In this document: positions 8,140 to 16,294 of the stretch, one piece after another | How positions within the stretch are numbered: the stretch's first letter is position 1 | How the letters are laid out: every line of letters starts with the position of its first letter | Origin: Propionibacteriaceae bacterium | GTDB taxonomy: Bacteria > Actinomycetota > Actinomycetes > Propionibacteriales > Propionibacteriaceae | Reading direction: 5' to 3' | NCBI GenBank assembly: GCA_009779115.1 | Contig: WREX01000007.1 | Span: forward strand, 1 to 38,663 | DNA: 38,663 nucleotides | Made by a program: the position numbers and the translations under genes | The notes under the pieces: model-generated | What the model was told of the DNA's origin: nothing | Database searches by the model: none | The model's input: the letters and a program-made list of their open reading frames with translations, nothing else

Positions 8140-11100
8140 CTACAGGTCAAGGTACTTACGCCAGAACTCGGCAGAATGAAAAGTACTCGAGTAGTCACGG
8201 TATCGCTGGCAGATTGCAGAACCGTCCGTTTCATAGCGTGACAGCAGTGTGTCATGTCGCATGATCAATTCCGTGTATCGCTTCCGGTCCATGGTGTGTA
8301 CCACAGCAGTCTTGTCGTGAATATTGACCGATAGAACTCTCTTCCGCAAGAATTGTTTGCCTGGTGACACGAAATACAAGTGGGCAACTTCAGGAACAGT
8401 GTCATCTCTGAGGAGATAATCTGGCAGCAAATGTCCGTTATCTGTGTCTTCGAATAGCTTCATGTCCTCCATGCCCAGAGCTGCATATTCATACACTCTG
8501 CTCTCATCAAGGGGATAACCGAGAGTGTCATATGGGTACAGCTTTTCATTTCTCGCGCTTTGCGCCTTAATAACCTGCTCCCCATCAAGGTTGACATAGT
8601 ATTCCGGCCCCTTCAAATAATCCTCCAGGGCATCAAGCAGATGCTCTGCAGCTTGATAATTGAACTTTCGGATCTCTTCTCTGAATAATCGTTCAATTCG
8701 TTTCACATAGTCCACTTGAGGAACAATACTGCTAATTGCCTGGGCAATCAGTGCGTTTCTGATCACCAAGTAGTACTCAAGCGATGTGGTCACTTTCGCA
8801 TCAAAGCCCATATGCCACACACATATACCATTAAACGCAATGAAGCCAGGATTATTCCTGAGACTGAACTCAACATCGTCGCCTCGGTAAAAAATTGGTA
8901 TTGTTAAAGAATCCTCAGCGACGTATTGCATGGGTATACAGCAATACCACCACCCGGCGTACATGTGCTCAAGGCTATATTCAATATCATTGCGAAGGAT
9001 GGCATCACTCTCGTGTAAAAGGTATCTTGGTTTCACAGGCGTATGGATGCCAAGTTGCGTTGAGACGTAACCAACGTCCTCGTGCTGCTCATTCATTTGA
9101 TCGAGATCGAGCATTGCCCCGGAAATAAATTTTCCTCGATGCTCATCCTTCAGCAACCTCAACAGAGCATACGTACGCTTCAGTGTTTCCGGCAATAGCT
9201 GAACGTCATCATCCATGAGAAGGATATGTGTTGCCGCAAACTCACCTCGCTCGCTGAGAGCTAAGGTTTCCAACATTCCACGTGTGAATCCTCCCGATCC
9301 ACCTGTGTTGATGTTGTGATGGAGCCTCATCCGATATCCATTAAAATCCTCTGGATCCAGGGTTCGTCCATTATCCACTATGTTGACAAACAAATGCTTT
9401 GACAAGTCATCCATTCCCCCAGTCCGAGGATTGACCAGTACTTCACGATTTATTAACTCAGCATTTCTGGTGACATAATCCTCTTTCTTGAACGTTGTGG
9501 TACACAAAGAAATGTCAACCCGATTGAGGTCTTCTTCATAGCAAAGAACTGAATACCAACCTTCATACAACTCGCAAGGCGTTTCCGCGATGATTTCGAA
9601 GCCAACGATGGAGGCATCTTGATACAGAATTGGCACGACAACTTCCCCTGAATCGGAGTTCGATTCCCCTGATTCCTCACAATTGAAGATATATTCCTTC
9701 AAAGCCTCTTCTTTAACCACCGCTTCACCAACGATTTGATGACAGAAACTTCTTCTCGCCGCATCACCGATCGGGAGAGCAAGAGTCTCTTCCAATTGAT
9801 GATCCATACTCTTGTGGCTTTGATCAGCGTTCTCGCTCTTGGGTTCAAGCCAGCGACCAAATAACCGGACACGAAACTTTCCTTTAACCCTCAAATGCAA
9901 AAAAAACTTGGTAGATATCGAGTATTTTGTCCATTTTTTGACTGCTAGCGAGTTGAAATAGGTAAAGAACTCCACACTTCCTTCAGTCAATGTCCAAAAG
10001 GGGTTAATTGGGTTGCCATTGTAGAACAACCGAGTGCCACGATGAAACAACCACCAGTGGTCATTCTTCCATTCGCAATCTGGCAACATAAGGTTCTGGA
10101 TTTTATAATGCACTGGTTGATAAACGGGTTTCGGCGAAACATGTTCATCGCAACCAGAGATGACGGACATATCGTCTGCCAACGGCTCACTCTTGGGCAT
10201 TGCACTTGCAAGTGCTTCCTGCAGCCACGTTTCAGCCTTCTTGCGCATGAATTCGACCTGTGGGTTTACCACAGCGTAGTTGATCGCACGATTGAATAAT
10301 TGTTCCCAGCCGGGTGGCAAGTCATCAATGTTCAGTATCTGCTGTGTCAGGTGCATGGGGTTGAGAGTGTCAGCAGCAACGCGATCGCTCCCGTCACTAG
10401 CGGTAGTCATCAAGACGAATGGCTTGTTTAGGACAATAGAAACAATTGCGATTCCAGGATCGTCTGTTATAACAAGCGCCGCATTACCAATGTGAGCCAA
10501 ATACTCGACTGCTCCCATCGACGGATCCGCATTGATTGGTTTTAAACCACAGTACTGCTCAGCAGCATTGGAGATATCCCACTTAGTTCTATCTGCAGAA
10601 CTCAGACATACAGCTGCGTATGCCTCGCTGCTACTCGGGGTAACCCCTTCCGTAATACTCGCGATGTCAGCATTCTGCAATAGTAAAAGCGGTGAAGATA
10701 ACGCATCGGATTCCAATGCATAGTCATGGTTCAGTATTCGCTTACTACTGGAAGCAGCCGCAGAAATCTTGGAAAACCGATGAAGACAATCCTTTGCAAA
10801 GCGCATATATTCTTGAGGAGCATAATAATCAAGTGGAAATTCAATCTCAAAGGCAACTTTAGGCTTACTCTCCGGAACAAAGTCCAAGTAATAATAGTGT
10901 CCCGAACTGCCATTCAAGCCATAGTCCAATGCATCCCCAAAGACAACAAAAGAAGAACATGTCTTGATAGCTGACATGTATTCAGTTTGTGTCTGTAGGA
11001 CAGGAAAAATACTGCACCGATCCAGTATGAGTCTTCCGGCCCCGGAGTGAGCGCCCGCATAGTCCATGGGCGCATTGAAAAACACAGGATCATAACCAAG

Positions 11101-11271
11101 TTTTTTTACATACTCAAAAACTGCCCAGGCACTGAGTTCAGAGACAATACTTCCAAACCAGTTCCCAATCATTCCAAGCTTGGTTCCATCGCCCACAAGC
11201 TCAACCTGTGGGCGACTCACACCAACGGACTCGCTGGACAAGGTTGGTTCTACATTCCGACTCGAAAGCAT
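8140..11271 (-). CDS. GlfT2-like galactofuranosyltransferase with degenerate pyruvyltransferase-like N-terminus
   Basis: A 1043-residue protein. About 620-1043 matches the GlfT2 type of family 2 transferases that polymerise UDP-galactofuranose: NTGGSGGFTRGM (655-666), metal-binding MDDDV (686-690), AGWWYCCIP (772-780), GDDVEFSLR (797-805) and VWHMGF (818-823). About 400-620 is beta-rich, as in the N-terminal sandwich of GlfT2. About 30-360 reads like a polysaccharide pyruvyltransferase with its motifs destroyed: GSDQxWN is replaced by GDALDYG (112-118) and DSFHG by TDDPG (269-273), while framing strands such as YYYLDFV and AALVITD remain. That part is probably a non-catalytic or binding domain. 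The ATG follows AAGGGG. UDP-Galf would come from the glf gene in this locus. Confidence 0.88.
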   Translation of the reverse strand: MLSSRNVEPTLSSESVGVSRPQVELVGDGTKLGMIGNWFGSIVSELSAWAVFEYVKKLGYDPVFFNAPMDYAGAHSGAGRLILDRCSIFPVLQTQTEYMSAIKTCSSFVVFGDALDYGLNGSSGHYYYLDFVPESKPKVAFEIEFPLDYYAPQEYMRFAKDCLHRFSKISAAASSSKRILNHDYALESDALSSPLLLLQNADIASITEGVTPSSSEAYAAVCLSSADRTKWDISNAAEQYCGLKPINADPSMGAVEYLAHIGNAALVITDDPGIAIVSIVLNKPFVLMTTASDGSDRVAADTLNPMHLTQQILNIDDLPPGWEQLFNRAINYAVVNPQVEFMRKKAETWLQEALASAMPKSEPLADDMSVISGCDEHVSPKPVYQPVHYKIQNLMLPDCEWKNDHWWLFHRGTRLFYNGNPINPFWTLTEGSVEFFTYFNSLAVKKWTKYSISTKFFLHLRVKGKFRVRLFGRWLEPKSENADQSHKSMDHQLEETLALPIGDAARRSFCHQIVGEAVVKEEALKEYIFNCEESGESNSDSGEVVVPILYQDASIVGFEIIAETPCELYEGWYSVLCYEEDLNRVDISLCTTTFKKEDYVTRNAELINREVLVNPRTGGMDDLSKHLFVNIVDNGRTLDPEDFNGYRMRLHHNINTGGSGGFTRGMLETLALSERGEFAATHILLMDDDVQLLPETLKRTYALLRLLKDEHRGKFISGAMLDLDQMNEQHEDVGYVSTQLGIHTPVKPRYLLHESDAILRNDIEYSLEHMYAGWWYCCIPMQYVAEDSLTIPIFYRGDDVEFSLRNNPGFIAFNGICVWHMGFDAKVTTSLEYYLVIRNALIAQAISSIVPQVDYVKRIERLFREEIRKFNYQAAEHLLDALEDYLKGPEYYVNLDGEQVIKAQSARNEKLYPYDTLGYPLDESRVYEYAALGMEDMKLFEDTDNGHLLPDYLLRDDTVPEVAHLYFVSPGKQFLRKRVLSVNIHDKTAVVHTMDRKRYTELIMRHDTLLSRYETDGSAICQRYRDYSSTFHSAEFWRKYLDL

Positions 11272-11557
11272 ACTACCCCTTTCGATAAATTATCTGACAT
11301 GCCCCACAACAAGTCTGAGCTGTTCCTTCGACAGATTCACACCATTCCAAAGAATGTATCGTTGTCATGTAAGGCAGCAACCTGCATTATATTAGCATTC
11401 AGCTGTCGACAGAGAGACGGTCCAGAACACATTTCAGAAGATGAGCCCCTAATTACTTTAGTCATTTCTCGAGCGAAGACATACAAAACCATCAATGATG
11501 AGATATTCAGTCGTAGGATGAAGGGGTTAGAACAGTAATCAAAAAATGGAGGATTCT
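11272..11557. promoter_or_regulatory. Divergent intergenic region
   Basis: 286 bp between the divergent galactofuranosyltransferase and pyruvyltransferase-MenD genes, so both promoters should lie here. GGAGGA at 11548-11553 is the Shine-Dalgarno for ATG 11558. No clear operator or RNA structure was recognised. Confidence 0.35.
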
Positions 11558-14530
11558 ATGTATGATGTGGCTCTTGTTGGAGTGGGAACCGGCGCAAACT
11601 ATGGTTCTGCCCTTTCCTACTTCGCCATTGTTGAGACTATCCAGAGCATGGGGAAGTCGGTTCTCCTTATCAACAAGATCGGAACATCCTCGAGTGACAG
11701 GGAGGCATCAAACGACAACCCATCCCTGGCCTTCGCTCGACAGAATGTCGCAGTTAGTAGTTCTTTTTCCTTTGACGACATCCACCAGGTGAACGACATG
11801 GCTGAAACGTTTGTGGTGGGGACAGACCAAGTATGGAATTACGGCATCTCGCGAGGGTTTCGGGACAGCTTTTATCTTGACTTCGTCGATGCAAGCAAAA
11901 GAAAAATATCTATAGCCTCATCATTTGGGCATCCGATCGACTTTGTGCCTGATGACGTCCGGCCAAGGCTGGACAAACTGTTTAAGCGTTTCAATGCCAT
12001 ATCTGTACGAGAATATTCGGCGGTAGACCTGATGAAGAGCAAGTATGGACTGACGCCGACTCAGATACTTGAGCCCATCTTCTATGTCTCAAATGATCGT
12101 TACTTCGAATTGGCACAGAAAGCGACCGTTCTGACGGCTCAACCATATCTACTGTCCTACCTTCTCGACAAGACTGATGAAAAACAACAGGCGGTAGAAG
12201 CAATGGCTAATAAGTTAGGCCTTGAAATCCGAGAATTGCCTGACGGAATGGCGGCCGTGCAGACGAGGGCAGAGGCTTTGTTCACGCCAAACGATGTGCT
12301 GCAGTTGTTCAAGAACGCCTCCTACGTGATCACTGACTCATTCCACGGGACGTCTTTTTCGATTAAGTTCAATAAAAATTTTGTGTCATTCGTGAACAGA
12401 CGTCGGGGGGTCACTCGTTTCGACACAATTTTTAATATTATTGGAGACGAGAGTCGGAAAGTTTATAATCCAGTGGATGTCACATCCGACGTGAGCAAGT
12501 TCATCGACGGTTTTGATTATTCCACCATCAACGAGTCGATCCGGAATGAGGTTTCCCGGGCGAAGAACTGGATCAGGGAGGCATTGGCCAAGGACATACA
12601 TCAGCTAGTAAAGGCTCCTAACCTGGCACAGCCCGAGATTGAAAAATTCCTGACAAGCAGAACCTTCAGCTTTGGCAGAGTTTCCGACAATGTGACGTTT
12701 TCCCGGAGTTGGATATTTCTACGCAACGGAAGTATTGGCGGATATGACAATGAAAATGAACGCAAGTGGAGAGTCGTTGATGACACTTTGGAAATCCTCA
12801 ATGACAATAACGAAGTAACGTCGTCGTTTCCACTATCAAAGCAATACAAGAAGGGCATGATCGGTCACAGTATCAAGTCCAACGACGTGGAACTCTTTCT
12901 ACGGACAAAAAGACCCTACGACATGGTTCAAGTAAAAATCCTGGTATCTTTACTGAAACAGCACGGAATCCAACACATTGTCGCCTCTTCCGGCACCAGA
13001 GATGTCTCCATTCTTCGAATGATCGAGAGGAACTCAGACTTTTTTAAGGTTCATCCAATGGGAGATGAACGATCAGCGGCCTATTTTGCTCATGGCCTCT
13101 CGATCAAGCTTGGTAAACCTGTTGCTTTGGTATGCACGTCTGGAACAGCAGCCTCCAACTATTTGCCTGGGGTAAGCGAAGCATATTACTACCACACGCC
13201 TCTTGTCGTGATTACGGCTGACAGACATCCAATGTTTCTAAATAATCATGATGATCAGACTATTCCCCAATCGGACATGTATAGGGGAGTGGTGAAGAAA
13301 TCTGTAACACTAACATCCGGTGAGCATTCCCGCTTTGAGTGGTTTGCCACGAAAGAGATCCAATCCACCATTCTCGAAGCCACTCACGGGACTCCTGGCC
13401 CCGTACATATCAACATTCCTATTCTGACAATCGAGCGTTCTGCGCCCGAAGACGAAGACTTCGAACTCCTCAAGACACGACTTGTCAAGCGGATCACTCG
13501 TCATGATCCAGAGAGTGCTTGGAACGCTTACGCCAACACCTTAAAACGTACAGACAGAATAATGGTTTTGTATGGTCAGAATCAACCATTGGCGGAGGAT
13601 AAGAGTGAAAGAATCCAAGATTTCGCTCGGACCTACCATGCTGTTGTAATTGCTGAGCACATCTCGAACGTGCACGGGCCTCGCGTCGTAAACCCATTTC
13701 ACTTCTTGTCTCAAGTTTCCCAGCGTGACTTCAACCGGGATCTCATGCCCCAGGTGTTGATATCGGTCGGTGGGACTCAAATCATGAATCACCCAATTAC
13801 CGGACTACTGCGTGGTTCCAGTAACAAAATGAGGCACTGGATCGTCGACCCAAACGGTGATTACACGGATAAGTTCTATCATCTGACTTCCATCATTGAG
13901 TGTAACCAAGACTATTTCTTCGACTTTTTAATTCGCAAAGGTGAGCAGCTCGACAAAGGGGATGTGTACTTTCAGACATGGATGGATCGTTTGGCAGAAC
14001 ATCCACAGCTTGAGACCGGAACAAGTCAATATGATCAGTTCAATATTGAAGGAAAACTACTATCTCATTTACCACAAGGTTCAATGCTTCACCTGGGGAT
14101 TGGGAACACTTTCATGATGACTCAACATTTCGCTCTCCATCCAAGCATCGAAGTTCAGTGCAACATGGGAACAAATGGCATTGATGGTTCTGCATCGACT
14201 TTCATGGGCCAGCTACTTGCTACTCCAACAACACAATATGCATTTTTACTCATAGGTGATCTGTCGTTCTTCTACGACATGAATTCTGTCATCAATAAGC
14301 CATTGACGAGAAATATCCGTATCATGTTAATTAACAACGGAAAAGCTGGATTACTTGAGCATCACAAAGTGGATTCGATCACCCAGTCGTTCACGGCTAC
14401 CGCACGGGGATGGGTTGAGTCACTTGGGTTTTCCTACATATCAGCCCGAAATACCAGTGAATTTGACTCCCAGTTATCAGTATTTGTCTCTGATCGACCT
14501 GAACCGCTTTTCTTTGAGGTGTTCATCTAA
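11558..14530 (+). CDS. Polysaccharide pyruvyltransferase fused to MenD-like ThDP enzyme
   Basis: 990 residues. The start is placed at ATG 11558 because GGAGGA sits just upstream; an in-frame ATG at 11546 has no ribosome site. About 1-340 is a pyruvyltransferase with intact GTDQVWN (88-94) and DSFHG (260-264). About 365-425 is a small linker module with NExxxW (NENERKW, 398-404). About 440-990 covers a whole MenD (SEPHCHC synthase) fold: SSGTR (477-481), the ThDP-activating glutamate in DER (E504), TSGTA (527-531), TADR (553-556) and the ThDP/Mg motif GDLSFFYDMN...NNG (900-928). Two arginines that I align with E. coli MenD Arg395 and Arg413, implicated in substrate binding, read as Thr855 and Met870. 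The likely role is ThDP-dependent C-C bond formation on a pyruvate-related or sugar substrate, not menaquinone synthesis. Confidence 0.88.
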   Translation: MYDVALVGVGTGANYGSALSYFAIVETIQSMGKSVLLINKIGTSSSDREASNDNPSLAFARQNVAVSSSFSFDDIHQVNDMAETFVVGTDQVWNYGISRGFRDSFYLDFVDASKRKISIASSFGHPIDFVPDDVRPRLDKLFKRFNAISVREYSAVDLMKSKYGLTPTQILEPIFYVSNDRYFELAQKATVLTAQPYLLSYLLDKTDEKQQAVEAMANKLGLEIRELPDGMAAVQTRAEALFTPNDVLQLFKNASYVITDSFHGTSFSIKFNKNFVSFVNRRRGVTRFDTIFNIIGDESRKVYNPVDVTSDVSKFIDGFDYSTINESIRNEVSRAKNWIREALAKDIHQLVKAPNLAQPEIEKFLTSRTFSFGRVSDNVTFSRSWIFLRNGSIGGYDNENERKWRVVDDTLEILNDNNEVTSSFPLSKQYKKGMIGHSIKSNDVELFLRTKRPYDMVQVKILVSLLKQHGIQHIVASSGTRDVSILRMIERNSDFFKVHPMGDERSAAYFAHGLSIKLGKPVALVCTSGTAASNYLPGVSEAYYYHTPLVVITADRHPMFLNNHDDQTIPQSDMYRGVVKKSVTLTSGEHSRFEWFATKEIQSTILEATHGTPGPVHINIPILTIERSAPEDEDFELLKTRLVKRITRHDPESAWNAYANTLKRTDRIMVLYGQNQPLAEDKSERIQDFARTYHAVVIAEHISNVHGPRVVNPFHFLSQVSQRDFNRDLMPQVLISVGGTQIMNHPITGLLRGSSNKMRHWIVDPNGDYTDKFYHLTSIIECNQDYFFDFLIRKGEQLDKGDVYFQTWMDRLAEHPQLETGTSQYDQFNIEGKLLSHLPQGSMLHLGIGNTFMMTQHFALHPSIEVQCNMGTNGIDGSASTFMGQLLATPTTQYAFLLIGDLSFFYDMNSVINKPLTRNIRIMLINNGKAGLLEHHKVDSITQSFTATARGWVESLGFSYISARNTSEFDSQLSVFVSDRPEPLFFEVFI

Positions 14531-14656
14531 AACTAGAGCTAATTTGGGCGTGCTTGACGGGCTCGGCATCACTGCCAACGGCAGACACCACGGCTCAGAC
14601 CCTCGCCACACTCATTGTGGTTGACAAGGCGATAGGTCATGTGGGTACTAAAAAGG

Positions 14657-14676
14657 CGTCATTCAACCAAATGACG
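14657..14676. promoter_or_regulatory. 7-bp inverted repeat before the SDR gene
   Basis: CGTCATT-CAACCA-AATGACG forms a perfect 7-bp hairpin or operator just upstream of the Shine-Dalgarno AAGGAGG (14684-14690). It has no U-tract, so it is not a classic terminator. It could be an operator or a structure affecting translation of the gene at 14697. Confidence 0.3.
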
Positions 14677-14696
14677 TGGAGAGAAGGAGGATCGTG

Positions 14697-16244
14697 GTGA
14701 ACCGAAAGGTGCTATTGATCGGAGGTACTGGCGCCATCGGTACCTACCTGGCCCCTCAATTGGTAAGAGCAGGATACGACGTCTGTGTGACTACCCGCCA
14801 CCAGATACAAAGTTCAGACTCCTCCATCGGTTACGTTCGTGGAGACGGGCATGATGTCGGCTTCTTAGACAGGCTTAAGGCAAATGACTCCTACTCTGCT
14901 GTTGTTGACTTCATGCATTATTCCACGATTGATTTTTCAGAAAGAGTTGATCGTTTGTTGTCTCTTTCGCCTCACTACTTTTTCCTATCCAGTTATCGAG
15001 TTTTTGCAGATGCGGCTGGATTGATAGTTGAATCGTCCCCCAGGCTACTAGACGTTTGCAAGGATCATCGGTACATGAAATCTGACGAGTATGCCCTCGC
15101 AAAAGCCCGACAAGAAGACATCCTGATGAAAGAAAAAAACCGACCGTGGACCATCGTCCGTCCAGCTGTTACATATTCTAAGAGGCGATTTCAATTGGGC
15201 GTCCTTGAGACAAATCTCACCGTAAGTAGAGCTTTATTATCGGCCAAGACAATTATTGCAGCAGAGCTGTTGAACAAATTTACTACGATGACTTGGGCTG
15301 GTGATGTCGCCTGGATGATTGCCGAGTTGATTGACAACCCAAATGCAATCGGGGAGGCGTTCAACGTGTCTACTAGTGAGTACCACACATGGGAGGAGGT
15401 CGCAGACATCTACAAGACCTTGTTCGGGCTAGATTACACAGTCATCCCCCTTGACGCGTACATCGCTGTAACCAAACGAGCCTGGCAACTAAAATATGAT
15501 CGCCTATACGATCGGCAAATGGACAATTCCAAGATTCTGAGTCTCACTGGTCGAACCTCTGAGGACATGCTGCCACTCTACAAAGGTCTGGAGCGGGAAC
15601 TCGCTGCCATTGATCAACCTCAGTGGAGAGGCGAGATCACCAATTGGGAACAGCATGCTGAATTGGACTTCGCCAGTGGCTCAAGGATCAGCCTGACTGA
15701 AGTTCCAGATGAGGCAAAGACACGATATTTTAATCGACTGGAAAAACTCCAGCAGACGAAGCAAATGCGAGATCTTGGAAATGTTTATTTTCACGACTGG
15801 GATGTGTTAATCCCTACATCAAGTGAGTTTTTCCATGTCTTACTTGAAACTAGTTTGTTATCAGCGCTCCTTATTATTACTCGTAAGGCTTCGATTCTAG
15901 CCAATCCAGGCCCACGGAAATGGCTTGACTTCAGATTGAAGAGTCCGTTGGTCTACAACAATTGGTACGAACTGACAGTTTGTCTAGCTGACAAAAGTCC
16001 TGAATTGCCACTTTTCCTCCGTGACAGTCAGCAAGGAAGCACGCAACGCATCAGCCTCCATGCATCGGAACAGACAAATAGTTACAATACTTTCAAGTAT
16101 GTTTTTCTAGCTCAAGCCAATCATGATTTCATTACAACTACCAGTACCTGGTGGCAGGTCGGATTGGTCATTTCTGTCTCAAGTATCCACATCAAGATGA
16201 TCCAAGGCCCAACAAGTCTCGGCCCGTCCAGTTATCCGGAATAG
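14697..16244 (+). CDS. NAD-dependent epimerase/dehydratase (SDR) with C-terminal module
   Basis: 515 residues from GTG 14697, chosen because AAGGAGG lies 6 nt upstream; in-frame GTGs at 14676 and 14694 fit less well. The N-terminal ~320 residues are an extended short-chain dehydrogenase: GGTGAIG nucleotide loop (9-15) and the catalytic Y-x3-K pair (Y132/K136). Such enzymes epimerise, dehydrate or reduce nucleotide-activated sugars in the cytoplasm. Residues ~330-515 are an added domain with the L...YELTV strand pattern seen at the ends of the FrhB-like and pyruvyltransferase proteins. It follows the MenD fusion by 166 nt on the same strand and may belong to its transcript. The sugar substrate cannot be inferred. 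Confidence 0.83.
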   Translation: MNRKVLLIGGTGAIGTYLAPQLVRAGYDVCVTTRHQIQSSDSSIGYVRGDGHDVGFLDRLKANDSYSAVVDFMHYSTIDFSERVDRLLSLSPHYFFLSSYRVFADAAGLIVESSPRLLDVCKDHRYMKSDEYALAKARQEDILMKEKNRPWTIVRPAVTYSKRRFQLGVLETNLTVSRALLSAKTIIAAELLNKFTTMTWAGDVAWMIAELIDNPNAIGEAFNVSTSEYHTWEEVADIYKTLFGLDYTVIPLDAYIAVTKRAWQLKYDRLYDRQMDNSKILSLTGRTSEDMLPLYKGLERELAAIDQPQWRGEITNWEQHAELDFASGSRISLTEVPDEAKTRYFNRLEKLQQTKQMRDLGNVYFHDWDVLIPTSSEFFHVLLETSLLSALLIITRKASILANPGPRKWLDFRLKSPLVYNNWYELTVCLADKSPELPLFLRDSQQGSTQRISLHASEQTNSYNTFKYVFLAQANHDFITTTSTWWQVGLVISVSSIHIKMIQGPTSLGPSSYPE

Positions 16245-16294
16245 ACTAATATTGTATCAACATTGTCTCATGCTGATCTTCAAATATTGTTCTT

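Noticed and set aside
11558-14530. Menaquinone biosynthesis gene menD
   Set aside because: The MenD-like half is fused to a pyruvyltransferase, lacks two arginines I align with substrate-binding residues, and has no other men gene nearby.
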